Positions 22,981-36,315 are shown, counted from the stretch's first letter. The stretch: 64,000 bases of DNA from Strobilurus pachycystidiatus (GCA_019915135.1 JAHLMK010000001.1:2604001-2668000); one strand, 5' to 3'. Program-made: numbers and translations. Notes: generated by a model from the sequence alone, not told the origin.

Positions 22981-24333
22981 TCATGGGGAGAGAGGAATGT
23001 TATGAATGCTGCCGCCCTTCTTAGCATCCGCTCTCATCCATTCTGACAAGCGTGGCAGGGGAATAGGCTTGTCGTGGTCCGCAATATCGTGGGGGAACGG
23101 TGTCCCTGTGGTGATGTCAGAGTCCATGCTGAAATGAGACTTCCCCGCTCTGGCCAGCATACGAGACTCCCGGAATCGCTCTATGAAACGCGAACCGACA
23201 AGAGCGAGCGGGGGTGTGGGAGCTGGGCGCGGGGAGACAGGGAGGGGCAGCCTTGGCGCCGATGTATTGGTCGAAGAGTCATCATCGCGAACGGTGAATG
23301 GTGAATCGCGTCCACGTCGGATGTCGGCGTTCTGCGCCCAGGGTGCTTTCTCCACCTCGCTCGGGGTCGGGGTCCCTTTTTCGATAATGTCAACGGACGC
23401 CTGACGCTTTCGATCAGAATTGTATTCGATGCCCGCCACATAACGCGACCAAGAGTCGGACTCGAGGTCGGGGATGGTTCGGGGTGCATTTCCAAGGAAA
23501 GCTGACTTGTCGTCTGGGGAATCGGCAGAGAACCATGGCACAGTATACAGGGAAGTGAACCAGATTGAAGGCATTTGACGAGAGTGCACCATTGCAGTGA
23601 TGAGGAAGAAGAAGAAATATCCCAATACTAAGATATGCTCGTCAACGACATCCCCAGAACGGTCAGCATCAAGACGTACAAATGAGACTCTTCAACCACA
23701 CCGTAGGAAGGAGCAAGTGTGAAGAAGCACAAACATCCCATTCGCCTATACAAAAATGTGAGAACCTAATCATTCAACACGGTGGGTTTGCTTTGCACTT
23801 ACGCGTCAATTGGCAGGTCAGAACGGGACCATTTACTACGAGACTGATGGATGCGCCTGGGGCCTAATCAGATACGCCTTAGCCATGCAAGAAATGACAT
23901 ACCAATTTCGAACATGCTGAGAACGAGCATCCAGGCGCATTCGAACGCGACAAGAGCGGTCACCTTGCCGAAAGGAATCGGGACGACAAGTTCCGAGAAA
24001 GATCTACAAAGGGAGCGGCTTGAGGAAAGAGCAGTAACGGAGTGGTTTTCCTCACAGAGGTACCAGTGCGAACAACAGACAACTGTCGAAGATCAACAGA
24101 ACCGCGCATCCAGGGACTGGGGATTTACATCAGACACGTCCAAATTGTAAACAGCCCGTAGACGCACCTGGTATCGACGTTTTTGAAGTTGCATGGATGT
24201 TCCAAGAGGCAAATACCAATATCAAGAGACTAAAGTACGTCAACAGTGCTAAAGTATGTTTAGCACAAGAATGACCAAAACAGAGGAACCCACCAAACGC
24301 AACGCATCTGGCAACCAGGAATGGGCTCCTCAT
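22981..24333 (-). CDS. MARVEL-like four-pass membrane protein (copy A)
   Basis: Exons (complement) 24168-24333, 24056-24116, 23903-24003, 23803-23856, 23680-23745 and 22981-23627, 364 residues. Four hydrophobic segments are visible: around residues 30-47 (FSLLILVFASW), 58-74 (CAVLLIFDSCLLFALV), 92-110 (ALVAFECAWMLVLSMFE) and 150-170 (LLGYFFFFLITAMV). The FECAW motif followed by a short loop with cysteine before the fourth helix matches fungal MARVEL-type proteins. The last 190 residues are a cytosolic, disordered tail. It is a diverged paralogue of the next gene upstream, with the same exon order. Function is unknown; relatives sit in the plasma membrane or vesicles. The first exon could hide a further intron, so the N-terminus is the least sure part. 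Confidence 0.75.
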
Positions 24334-24754
24334 GATAATTCGTTCCGACTAGCGGGTTCTAAAGAAGGGAATGGAGGGGAGATCGTAAATGCCACCCAGT
24401 GGACTGTCGTAAGATCTGAACGTCCTGTCGGCGACAGAGACACGTCGTTTTGGAGCATAAGGTGTTTTTTTCGCCCTTTATATACCCTGAGGACAATAAG
24501 GATCCTTTTCGTCGCGTTGCCCCTGGGAACGGACTGGGAACAATGGCAGTGGTCTTCCATATGCCACGACCCTTGATGTCGTGAGCACTTGCCTTGTTTG
24601 TACAACACCGCCCAACAACCGCCCGTCTAAAGTAGGCTGAACCCGGCGCAAAACGCTGTTTGCACATTGTGTCAAAAGAGGGTGGCTGATCAAATGTACA
24701 TATATCATACAACATAATACCCAGAACCAAAGCCAGTTGGTCAATCGTCCTCCA
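24334..24754. other. Gap between tandem MARVEL genes
   Basis: 421 bp between the start of copy A and the stop of copy B. It should hold the 3' untranslated region of copy B and the promoter of copy A. No gene seen. Confidence 0.5.
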
Positions 24755-26154
24755 TCATGATTCCCATGTTCGCACTGGTGCTTTCCCTTTTGAGTTTGAC
24801 GTCGAGCCAGAAAGATCCAGCGGCGGCGGACGCGGTCTCGAGCTCGTTCGCGTCCTTGGTCCTCCTGGGCGGGTGCGGTTTGGTGATAATGGCGCCGCGA
24901 CCTCCGCAGGTTCTGGGACCACATTCTGCGGTACATCCACTGGCGAAGGCGGTTTACTGCGACCTTTGCGCACTGGTCGGGATAAGATATCGGCACGAGG
25001 CCAGCTTCCTAACGGTGGCGGTGAAGGCTCTCTCAGCTGTTCTCGAGTGTGCGCGACGGGCGGAGAGGAAATGGCGGATTGAACGTATTGCGAATATAGA
25101 TTGGGATAGTTGGTAGTCCCGGTCAAGACAGGCCGAGTTTGCGAGGCTATGTGTACGGGGCCAGGCTGATACGGCTCTATACTGTAGATTGACTGGAGAC
25201 CTGTCATAGTATCGATGGGTGGGATAGGCCGCCGAGGTTTGGGCGCTATGATAGATGTAGCAGACTTCCGCTTCTGAAAATATGGCAGGGCGGGGGACGA
25301 CGGCCCGTTCGGTGAAGGGATGACGCGAAAACACTCGGGATTTGCTAGGTCCTTGATCTCACACTGCCATATCCTGGGATCCGCACCCTGGCGGATGAGA
25401 CAGTAGAGGATCAAAAGGGCCAGATACCAGAACACTATGTTGATCAGACGCGGAACGGAAACATCAATATGACATGCACGTACAGAGGACGGCAAGAAGC
25501 CAAGTGAATGCCAGAAGGACCTGATTGGAGGTACAGGCTTCGGTGCCCACCAAGAGCCGGGCTGGGAAAATCCGTGCCATCAGAACCCACGATATGTGGC
25601 AGGAACGAGCAAAGTCGACATACCAGCCACGCTGCAAAGTTGAGGTCTATGAGCCGATAGATATGAAGCCCCAACTACAGCCTGTGTATGAGCGACTCAA
25701 GTATCACTTCCCAATATTCGGATGACATACAGATATTCATCACGAATAGGACTCCTATCCATGCGCATTCGAACCAGACACGGCTCGTGATAGAATGGTC
25801 GCGCAGGAGCTCAACGGATATACTGAAAGTGCACGGTAAGAGAAGGCCGCTCGACGATAGTAAGATTGTAACGCACACAGCGAAAACAAGCGCCAGACCG
25901 AAAGCGCCGAGGAAGGTCAGATAATTATCCAGAGGATCTGTTCATCGTCAAGGTAAAGTCATTATTCGGATGAGAAAGAACATACATGTCAATTTCAGGG
26001 ATTGCACAAAGCCAAGGTTCCAAACAGCGACAGAGGCGATTATAGCATTGCAAGCAATAGATAGCGCTAATACGACAGTAAGGTCATGACCATGGACATT
26101 GAAACCTGACTTGCCGAAGATAGCGTACCGTGTACAGGTGAAGAGAGTCCACAT
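24755..26154 (-). CDS. MARVEL-like four-pass membrane protein (copy B)
   Basis: Exons (complement) 25986-26154, 25731-25937, 25624-25674, 25484-25561 and 24755-25434, 394 residues. Hydrophobic segments lie near residues 24-45 (LTVVLALSIACNAII), 62-88 (LTFLGAFGLALVFAVCVTILL), 105-125 (SRVWFECAWIGVLFVMNIFG) and 148-175 (VLLAFTWLLAVLLFWYLALLIL). The WFECAW motif, the CS/CTS pair in the loop and the NQVLLAFTW helix are typical of this fungal family. The remaining 215 residues form a proline- and serine-rich cytosolic tail. Copies A and B share the FECAW block and intron placement around it but differ widely, so the duplication is old. Confidence 0.78.
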
Positions 26155-26652
26155 GTTGGCGTTGAAAGGAGCGGCACCGCTCGCGGCGAGATATACAAGA
26201 GCACCTCAGAGAGGGTGAAGGTCAACTCCAGTCCTCGATGCGACCCTGATTCAAGGCACTGGCTACAAACCCCGTTCGGAAGTTGAAACTCAGCGGCGAC
26301 ACATTCCCTTCCTGCGGGCGCTATTCAAACTTAAGTACTTAAGTACTCAGACCCACCTCAGACCTGAGGGACTTGAACAAGTGCTGAATTCCTGCGGTGA
26401 CCCGTACTAACATGATACATCTGTCTACAGTAACACAAGAATCCAATGACGATAGCGTTAGATATAGCGATAGTTTAATGATTAAATATGTGGCTGTAGT
26501 CGAAATTGAGTATAGTTTGTAGAATGACTTCCGCGTCGTCTGATGAGAAATGGTGTACATGATTCATCAAGAACATATGCTGAGAAGCCGGATGATGACA
26601 GTGGCAATGGGCCATCCTCCCAGACAGATCCATCCGAAGGCATCGCAGTGTT
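26155..26652. other. Intergenic region
   Basis: 498 bp between the start of MARVEL copy B and the stop of the HEAT-repeat gene, both on the minus strand. No gene is supported. Confidence 0.5.
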
Positions 26653-29600
26653 TCACTGCGTACTGATAAAGCAAGGTGGTCTCGAGAAAATCCCCAGCTC
26701 CGTGGAGGACTCTATTCCTGGTCGAACTGTGACCGGAGAATTGGCACCTCCATCGTGTAGACTCTTCGGCGGTGGCATGATGTCAGGGACATATAACATG
26801 ACCTCGCGCGAAGTCTCTTGTGAGAACGACTTCAACAGTTCGTTGAGTGGGGGTGAGATGCCATTGCCCGTTGACTGATGTTGTCCTGGGAAGCAGACAA
26901 CCCGCGTCAGCAACGTGGATCACACATCTATCGTCCGACTACACTCACCAAACAAACTCCCAGCAAGTCGAGCCACGCCGATCCTAACGCCGACAACAGC
27001 ATCACGGGCTAGTGTCCACAAAGGCTTTGACAGTTCATCATCGAGAGATATTAACGGCTTGACACGCCGGGGGGGAAGCAGTAGACTGTGCTGACAAGCG
27101 ACATAACTTCGAAAATATCAGTCACGCGCAGGTTACAAAAAAAGACAGCGACATACGTCATTCTCCTACGCGAAAGACCAGATTCAGCGAAAGACTGGAT
27201 GTCGAGTCGGATCCTCAAAAGATTCTGCGGCTGATGTTGAATCAACGACCACAATGGCGGTAACTGAGGAGTCAAGTGAGTAGATTCATCTCGAAGAGCT
27301 GAACATTACTTACGCAATTGATCGCTGCATCGCGCACAGCGCTAACATTGTCTGCCAATGCATGAATTGTCAGCCCGCAAAGAGCAGCCGAAATCCCGGT
27401 GACTTCGCCTGGACTGTTCTCGCGCATTGAGTCGATGATGGTCCCAAGGGTTAGAGCGATGGTCTCTCGCTCTCTCCATCCCTTCCATCGGCCGGCTTTC
27501 CACGCCTCTAGTACCTTCTCCAGAACTTCCAGACGCCCCGCAGGACCTAGCGAAGGAAAGAACAAGGCTAAGCAGTCAACGGTTTTTGTGCGAACTTCAT
27601 CGTCCTGCCCATTCACCGCATCGCGCCAGACACCCATCAGGTCTCGGGCAGCAATATCGGGACCAAGTATCTTTGCGAGATCCCCCACGGAGGCAGCGAG
27701 TGTACGTCGGACACCAAAGGCAGGATTGTTCGAGAGACGGATGTACATTTCCCGCAAAGTGGAATCCCATCTGGAGGGCCCAAGTGCTTTGGTGACAGCT
27801 GGAAAGTTGAAGGCGCATATCAAAGGGCGAGACGGATCCTTGTAGAACGAGTTGAGATACTCCGCCTTGTCTCGATCGAAAGGTGGCTGGCCGTCTTGCC
27901 GTCTGTCGTTTCGGCGACCAATGAACATTTGGATCAGTTCGTCTGGGGGCTCCGACACAGTGTCCTTCTCTTCGTCATAGAAAGTATAAATGACTTCGCC
28001 CAGGGACTCCAGAAGACCGCAACGGACTTCGGCCGTCGAATCCATAGCTAGGGCAGTTGCCGCATGAAGCGCGAAAGCCTGTCGTTGTTTGAGGGGAAGA
28101 CGCGACAGGACGCTCGGCAAGGCAAACAAAGACGAGTGTCTGACATGGCATACAGAATCGCCCAGAAGTTTTTCGAGGAGAGGCAGCTTTAAAATGACCG
28201 ATTAGAAAAAGACGCTCAGTCAAAAGGACGGCTTAAGTACCAGGGACATATGGACAAGTTCGTCCGGAACTGTTTTGGCGAGGGCTCCAATGGCAAAACT
28301 GGATTCCCTGCGCACCCATGGCACAGAATCAGTTGCAAACCGCTCGAGTTCCTGGAGGAAAGTGATCTGGGATGACGTCTCTATACAGCCTGTTGTCCTG
28401 GTCAGTATCTTTCGACAAGAGAGGCATCGGAGGACAGACCATGCGATGTTACTGCAGCCATAAGATTGATACTGGCCATGCGCTTCACAGCCGCCTGTTC
28501 TTCATCTTCCTGGCTTGCTGGCATATTAGATGAAGAGTCAGGTACCTCAGTAGAGGAAGCCTGTTCCAACGCATGCCTCTTTGGCGTTATATCAGCAGGC
28601 GAAGGTTGTGGACTGTGTGCACGTGGGAATGGGCTGGCGGGAGACGACGGACGGAGAAGATGTGGACTAGAAAGTAATGAAAAGGGATCATTGAGCTGGT
28701 GGAGTGGGGAAGACTTCGGTGAAGCTCTAGACGAAAACGGCGGGTAAGGAGGTGTAGTAGGCCGGGGAAAATGAACAGGATGCAGTGGCTGTACAAAACG
28801 AGCGGGATAAGGGCCAGACGATTGCTCTTCTGGGTGGCTCAACAAAGTGCTATCAGGGGAGAGGGAAGACGTAGAAGTGGTACTGGTTGTAGAGCTCGGT
28901 GTCGAGGATGTCGTTGATGACGTCGGGGAGTCGGCGGCAGCAGTGAGGTCACTGAATTGCGTTGACAGGACCGGGAAGTAGGGGTTGATATTAGTGACAT
29001 CGGCCTTGTTAAAATGAGAATCTGTGCGACCGGATACGCTGTCAGGCGTCCGAGCAACGCTGGAGGGAGAGATCCCACCCATATTCTCGACGTTTTCCAT
29101 GTCCGGACCGTCTTGAATCACGACAGATTCGCTCCATGTCTGGATGTCGGTTTCAAAAGGCTCCTCCTCGTTGGCATACTCGCCGTAATCGTAAATCCCG
29201 GAGTCCGTGTCCGCCAGATGCTCCAAACCCATGATTAAGCTGTTTAGAACTTCGTGTTCAAATGAACTCCGTTTGTCCTTGTCGAACAGGCCCGCCGAAA
29301 CATATTCCGGCGCTTTACCCAGTTCATTCGAACCAGTGAGGTCATGCGATCTCGGATCGTCGGCATGGAATGGGGTGCTGGCCTGTTTTTCCGCACGATC
29401 TGTTTGCCGAATGCGCTCGAGCAAATTTACAACGACAGACTTTGCGGAACCTCCCACTGTGGAACTGGGACTGAGAACAAGTCGGGCCAATATTGGAGTG
29501 AAGACGTCGACAGAAATGGCGGGCGGAGAAGGCGATTCAGACAATTCAAATGCTGCTTCCTCGATTGGACAGTGCTGAGAAGGACATATGAGAAACGAAG

Positions 29601-30453
29601 ATATACATTACGTTTTGCGTACCGTCAAAAACCACCAAATGACTGGAGATAGTCCAGATGTCAAGGCTTCTCTGACCGATTCGTCTACAAGACCGTCAGT
29701 TGAGATCGTCAAGAGTATCTCAGTGAGAAACTTGCCCTGATCCTTGGAGAGCACATGGAGGAGGGGGATGACATATTCAACGGCCTCTTGCGGACTCAGC
29801 AAGTCCAATAGATTGGGAAGATCCTGGCAGATGAAGATACGGTGGTATGTGGCTTTGCTGATGGAGTAAAGATATATCTTCTCGAGCGGACTCAGGCTCT
29901 CCATACTTTCATCCTCATCCAAAACCACGTCAATGGACTGGGGTGAGGGGAAAGTGTCGTCAGTGTCCGACGATTGAGACTGAGCCGGCTGATGGATATC
30001 ATGCGAAGTGCGAGGGCTCTCGAGTGACGGCGAGATGATGGGAGAGGGAAACGCAGCCATTGCCTGGTACTGGTGGACTGAGGGTATAGTCAACTGAATC
30101 GCGTGGGCGACTGGAGCCTGTGAGATCGGCGGCTGTGGCTCCATCGATGAAAGCTGAAAGATCAGCGTGTCTTCGTCCAGTGGGGAGGGGATAGGAGAGG
30201 AGGGAGCAGTGTAAAAAGTCAACGGAGGAGATAGCATTGGACTGGCGAAGGGGTCCTCGAGCCGGTGCGACGGCGACGGGGTGATAGACAGTGCTGCGAA
30301 ATACGGCGAGGGGAGGGCGATGTATGTGGGCGGGTTGCGGGAGACTGCAGCCATGGTGGACTTGCCGGTTTGAGATTCTGCGGCGCTTCCAGCGGATTCC
30401 TCAGGCGTGGAAAGTGCGAGCGTACTCTCGAAAATTGACACTAGTTGGCCCAT
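26653..30453 (-). CDS. HEAT-repeat protein, protein phosphatase 4 regulatory subunit 1-like
   Basis: Exons (complement) 29623-30453, 28440-29574, 28241-28389, 27314-28186, 27157-27263, 26949-27106 and 26653-26885, 1161 residues. Residues 1-180 are disordered. HEAT-type helices follow, for example LPNLLDLLSPQEAVEYVIPLL, VRRESSFAIGALAK, VRHSSLFALPSVLSRLP, STAEVRCGLLESLGEV, GVRRTLAASVGDLAKILG and LWTLARDAVVGVRIG. A long acidic and serine-rich insertion (about residues 360-640) separates two HEAT blocks. This arrangement resembles PPP4R1-type regulatory subunits that hold the PP4 phosphatase. A homopolymer of seven C in exon 6 (coding strand) decides the frame there; the frame chosen is the conserved one. 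Assignment to PP4 rather than to another HEAT adaptor is from memory of family sequences. Confidence 0.82.
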
Positions 30454-31775
30454 GGTGAGAGAGCCGCGGATGGAGGGGAAAGGACGAACTGGGTATTCAG
30501 TCCCGGGCAGCGACTGGCTTTTGTAGTCGTGGGTCGGCTAGGCGCAGCATGCACGAGAGATAGTAATATGACAGCCCGTGGACAAGCGCGTGGAAGCACA
30601 TTCAAGTTGAGAAAGGCAAGCAGACCGTCACTGAAAGACCTCGAGTACCGCCACGTTCCGGATTGGAGCAAAGTGTGGGGCCAACTGTTGCTGTCCAGGC
30701 AAAGAGCGTCGGTCCGCCAAAATTCAGGCGCGCTGTCTGCGTCGGCGTCGGGAGCGGCGCGGCTGGTCGGTCTAGCCTGCTCTGTGCTTGCGGCGGCGCG
30801 AACGAGCCTTACCTGGCGTGATAACCAAAGTAACAGAGTATGATGCAAGACCACCGACGTCATGCCCTTCTCATTGTTGGGCCTTACTGTACCATTACGC
30901 TTGCGGTCTAGACTCTCCAACTCTATACGCCGGTTGTACGCCGCCGCTCATATCCATCTGCGGCGCTTGTGCGCTACAGGTCTATTCAGGCCTCAGTGCT
31001 CACAACGGCGTCTGAGTATCGCTACAGCATTTCTCCTCATTTTGCATTAGCTAATATCTTTATTGTTCGACGTCGCCTTGTGGGGGCAGTACATAATCGG
31101 AGTCGCACCCCTCAGCTACAAATTGAAACCACGCGAATGAGTGTCGTCCGACTCGGCTACTCGGTGAAGAGAGTCCGCTGTCGTTGTTACGATTATATTC
31201 ATCTCCCATCCAAGGGGTTGAAACTTGGAGCGATGTCATACATGGGGAAAGAAACTTTCAGACTGCAGCTGAAGTTCAAGCTTGAGTACTTCATAAAGGC
31301 AAGTCGCGGTCCTGGGGTGGGTAGCAGTTCTGGGGTGGGTACCAGGGGAGTACTTGTAGATCCGGGGATTCGCCGTCATTTCCCATCGGAACATGACTGG
31401 GTCATAATGCGCGTACGCCACCATTCCAGTTATGTAACCGTGTTACCTTCCGTTCGTTCGTACATCCATTAAATCCATAGGCAGCACGTTGAGTGGCTAG
31501 TTGCATGTGCGGAACTTGAGATTAGACTGACTAGAGGCGAACAATGAGGACCTCCAATCCGTGCGCCACTCTTCATCCATGACTCCAGGGAAACGTGTTT
31601 TTGCGTGTCAGTTCGTACAATTGTACTTACGCATAATGTCAAGGTATAATGTCATTACAGTCTATGGGTGGAGATAATTATCGTGAAGTGCTATGTAACA
31701 ACATCTAAGTATCAGGCGTCCGATTCCCTCTTCAAAGTCCGAAAACAGAGTCCAGACAAACGATTGTGGTTTAGG
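30454..31775. other. Intergenic region, no supported gene
   Basis: 1.3 kb between the start of the HEAT protein and the stop of GT2. Frames of up to about 165 codons have no recognisable family. A small direct repeat with the unit CTGGGGTGGGTA occurs twice at about 31312-31343. Confidence 0.5.
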
Positions 31776-34700
31776 TTAGTACGAGAATTTCATGAGCCAC
31801 GGGTTGAGGACGATCTGGAATGGTAATGTTATGAGATACGTGATTGTCGAGAAAGAAATTCGGAGAACGCACAGGTAAGAGAATATGAGAGCCAACAACA
31901 AGCGACATGGGGACAATCAGCGCAAATTCCCACCCAGGTATCTGCCACTCGAATGGAACGAGGTCGGAGGAGAATACAATCATCATGACGATCAGGGTGA
32001 AGCAGATGGTAAAAGATAGCCAAAAGCCTTTCAGGATTCGAGGAACTACAGGGCGGGTCAACATGGGAATCAGAGAATGAGGCGCGGAAAAGAACAGACC
32101 TTCTATCCAGAAAGTTGACTTCTCAACTTCTTTACCAGTGGATCCCCACGTCCTAAGAGCACAGTGAGCAAAGGGTCAAGCGTAACGATGCACCGAATAC
32201 TTACATGTCGTAAGAGAAAAGATGAGCAAGCAGTGCAGTCGAAAGGTGGATACTAAGCCCGCCGAAGAAGAACGTGCTGTGTACGCTTCAGCATGAATTC
32301 TCCACGAACCAATAAAGCCACTCACAAGAAAGGAATCCATCTCAAGTTCTCGTACATGGCGCCAAACAGAGACCGATGTCCCAGTCGATACTCTAGCAGC
32401 GTGAAGCCTAGATTACCCAAGCCAGGGAATACGACAACACAAGCCAAGAGGATCTCAAAGCTGTGAAGGTAGAATTTGTCGAGATTCGGTGCCAGTCCCA
32501 GAAGCAGGTAGTTGATAATAGAACCAACGGTGGCAGCTGCAATACCATCTGTGCGAAGTTGAGTGTCTGCAGGCAATGAACGACGAGAGAGAGAGAGACT
32601 CACAGTAAGAGAACATATACGACATCATCCCGATCTTGTAATGCACCGGGGCCGCCGACCAAACGAACCCTCTCAGTTGCTGACTGATTGGGCCATGTCG
32701 CCACCAGCGTATCAGGGGGTTGAAGATGATCTCGTCACATCCATACGCGTACTTCTGCCATCGAGCTAGCTCGTCAACCACCGTCAAGCTGACACCCTCT
32801 TTGAACCCTCCGTTCGAGTAGGTCGCCCAGCGGAGTGTGTATCCACGCAGTAACAGGCGAAGCGCCATGTCAAAGTCCTCGGAGACGTTGGCCTCGGACC
32901 ACAATTTCCGCTTCCCGTCGGCTCCGTCGATGAAGCTGGCATCTTGCATAGCAGACCACCGCAAGAAGGCGTTGTGGCCCACGAACGGCGCGACCTCTCC
33001 GTTCGCGCATCCGTATGAAATACACTTGTTGATACGGCGCGTAAAGTGGGTAATGCCGTTCTCGAAGTAGTGGTGGGCGACCTGCATCACATCTGTGGCG
33101 TAAGGTGAGCTAGAAGGTCTTGACGCTAGTAGTTTGATCAAGCGCCACATACCGGATTCGTGCTGGATGATGGCAACATCTTCGCTCTCGTACATCTCGC
33201 GCGCGGCGTCTCTGAAGCAGTCCTCCGGAACGATAGTGTCGGCGTCGATGATGAGAACGATCTCGCCCATTCGCAGACTCTGTGCGTTGCTCGCCCAGGG
33301 TTTGAACCTCTCCCCACTGTCCTGGTACGTTTCATCGATGGCCAGTTGCAGCGCACGGTCTTCCAATGACACGCCATCGACTTCCCGCTCGCCTCGTTCG
33401 ATCAAGTCCGCCAGGTGCTTCTCAAGCTTGATTGATAACGCCAGTCCGTAATTCATGCTATTTTTCTTTGTGAGAATCTCCCCCCGGGTTAAGAGCACAT
33501 CTCGACTTACTTGCTGGCTTTCTTGAATTTACCGGCACGCTTGAAGCCATTGGGATCCTTGGAGTTGTGTCCGGGACGAGCAACCCAGCCGATGTTGTGA
33601 TTCGCATAAAAGTCGATTCTCTCCTGGCGGTCCTTCTCGGGAATGAGCTGGAGGCCGTCATCGCAGATAAAGATAGCGGATGTTCCGCCCTGTCTTGCGT
33701 ACGTCTGCATAGCTTTTTTGATCGAGAAGACAGAAGGCGCGCTGAGAGATTCTGAGCCTTCGATCCCTAACAGAAGCAAGGAACAGGAACGTACATTGTC
33801 AGCTCCAAGCTCTCTTTGTAGACAGGGCATTGAATTGTGATGTGTGGGAGGTTGTTGTCAACCTCAGGGTTCGGGTCAGGCTTGATGGCGGAATAGTAGG
33901 CAGAGTTCTCGTGGTATTGCGCCACAGGACCGAACACAAGGCTGATATTTCCGACCAGCTGAAGGCAGAAGAAAATGGAGACACAAACGATGACAGGCAG
34001 TGTCACGCAAAGAGCAAAGCGCGTCGCGTCTCCGTCAAGCATGTACTCCCCAATAAGAATCGATAGACCTGATCCTGCAAAGTCTAGGCTGGGTTAGTAA
34101 GTGGCAGATTTACAGATTGGAGTACGCACATGTCGCAAGAGCAGCGCCGGTACCAGCATAGAGAGGACCGAGCAGGATGAGTTTACGCGACTTCTTCTTC
34201 TTACTCGAGCTTCCCTTCTCAGCATCACCCTGTGGTTCAGCGGGGGGTGCTGGTGGGGCGAGCTTCCAGTTCCACCACTTAGCCTTCTTGGCGACCGGCT
34301 TTGGCGCCTCAGTCTCCTCCTGTTTCTCGGCTGATGGACCTGGCCGGAGATTGGAAGTTGATGTGGCGAGAATACTGGGACTATACGGAGGAGGGGCATT
34401 ACTCTCGCGGTTTGGGTTTGATCTGGTGCGCCAGATGTATTTAATGAGCTTCTCCTCGAATTCTTGACAAAGGGGAATGATCGTGTCCACGGAGTATGCC
34501 CAAAGTATCAGAGCATCTTCCGAGCGCTAGAGTACAATGCCGTCAGCGTGTGCTGGTTCAGTTGAGGCAATCAGACTTACGATGAAGGCGCCGCATTGAT
34601 CCTTTTCAGCCTTCGGCAGCATGTCTATGTGATCCAGGATCTGAATGCGGGTGGACTTGTCAATCTGCACGGAGGTCTCCCCCGGTCGGCTGTGCATTTA

Positions 34701-35125
34701 AAGTTAGTTGTGTTCCGAGTACGATCGTAGAGTCGAACGTACGACGAGGAGATGATGACATGTATACTCGGGCTCTTCAGCTTCACGGCCACAGCTGGGT
34801 TGAGTTTCCGGACGTTCTCCTCGAACGAGATCAAGTAAGGGTTTTCGTAGGGAAAGACGCGGAAGGTGCTTGATGCAGCGGTAGCGGCATCCGGAGACGA
34901 CAAAGAGACATTAACGCGTAGACAAACGCCTGTAGACTGCGACGAAGTGGGATGCGTGAACCAGTTATTAGGGAGGGTATTCTCGTCTGTAAGATATTAG
35001 ACATGAAATCCCCCCAAAAAAGCAGCGTGAGACCTACAAATATTGTGCAAAAGAGCGTCAAAGGCATCGTAGTCACTGTTGAGGATGGTCACTCCTGCGC
35101 TGCTGATGCTGGCTGCAGACGACAT
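31776..35125 (-). CDS. Membrane glycosyltransferase family 2 (cellulose-synthase-like, Tft1 type)
   Basis: Thirteen exons (complement): 35038-35125, 34743-34986, 34581-34689, 34130-34526, 33795-34068, 33511-33741, 33153-33457, 32604-33092, 32326-32548, 32205-32276, 32100-32152, 31873-32045, 31776-31814; 898 residues. N-terminal cytosolic region, two membrane segments near 270-330, then the GT2 domain with HITIQCPVYKESLELTI, Asp398/Asp399 in CDDG, Asp519 and Asp521 in IDADT and the SED motif at 620-622. The usual QxxRW is replaced by RWQKYAYG (660-667). About five membrane segments follow. The family includes fungal enzymes that make linear cell-wall beta-glucans such as mixed-linkage glucan; the product here is not proven. 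A lysine-rich insert (SSSKKKKSRK) precedes the first membrane pair. Confidence 0.9.
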
Positions 35126-35310
35126 TGCTGAGCAGAGTGGGTCAGACGGAACCGGTGCCTCGAACACACCCAGAGGGTTTTATGAGCGCCAACTAAGACA
35201 GTGATTGACAAGCATGCTGCCAGTCCTCGCTTCTCTTCTCAGGCCGGCCAGGAACCATTTCAATGAGGATGCTAAGGCCCTCTTATCATCACACCGTACT
35301 TACACCGTCT

Positions 35311-36315
35311 ATCACGTCAAGTCGAAGTGGAGCCCTGACCCAACCATCTCAATAGAGCCCAGATAGAGCCCTAGAGGTTTGTAGAACGGCTATCCGGGTT
35401 TCGCCAGCAGCGCCCTACCCTGCCCGCCGAGCTCATCGAGCATTCCATCTGTGATCAGATCATGGAAAATTAATTATTTGCTCACCTGTTGTCGTGATAC
35501 ACGCAACATTCCATTTTGCAGTGTCGAAATCTTCAGTGGGAGGCATGCGGTGGCACCTCGGAAGGCGCGTGCGATAATCGATTCGCCATTGCCTCCCAAA
35601 GCAGAACCCGGAGCTCTAAATAGCCTCTCCGAGTCATGGCAGCTTGCACTGCAATGCGCGCAACTTGCCAGGAAGAGAGGGCGGATGAAGGTAGTCTCGT
35701 GGACCACCCTCTACGGCGATGAAGAAACGGCGTTCATCTCTAAGCTTTAGAGCGTACGCGTAAGGCATTGGGCGCGCGCTAGATTAGGACATCGAGAGGG
35801 CGTGGCATGCACGTGGTCATTTCGGGTTCCAATTTCCCGCTACCTGCGCTATCATTCCAACGCCCACGGAAACAAGCATTCGGCGCGATAGCCAGGCTAA
35901 ATTGACAGGGCAGTGCCTCCAAGAACATCAGAGCGATGCGATCCGGTTTCTTGGGCGTGCGTTCTCGACGGATCGAAAGCTCGGAACAGCGCATTCTTGA
36001 GTTCTCCTGCTTCTAGACTTCCGCACGACGTTCACGATGCTCCCGTCCGACCTGGTGCCTACTTGAAGCCAAACAATCTATCTGTATAGCTCGGAAGTTT
36101 CTTGAAGGCTCTCATGTTCCTCTCATCTGGGTCTCGCTGAATTACTGACGGCATCAGTTTCGCTGTTGCCTGGGAAGGTTCCTACGTCCATCAGCCATAT
36201 GCGACCATTCCGTCACTCACAGATTCTCACAGCTGCCCCATATAGAGCTGATTGATATTCACCTCATAGACCTCTCGCGGTATCGGTCGATACCCACGTC
36301 CAGACATGGCTTCCT
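35311..36315 (+). repeat. Repeat U, copy 1 (duplicated KRE6/SKN1 promoter)
   Basis: 1005 bp, essentially identical to 44107-45111 and 45280-46284. The third copy leads straight into the intact KRE6/SKN1-like gene, so this is a displaced duplicate of that promoter with the first three codons. Here the ATG (36306) is followed by two codons and then TGA. It lies upstream of the GT2 gene, in what was probably the original GT2-SKN1 intergenic region. Confidence 0.93.

Noticed and set aside
27070..27110. Possible extra intron in the HEAT protein near a run of C
   Set aside because: It arose from miscounting the C run; with seven C the conserved frame is continuous.
35451..35750. Open frame of 99 codons repeated in every U copy
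   Set aside because: It has no ATG start and U is explained as a duplicated promoter; the repetition only reflects duplication of the DNA.
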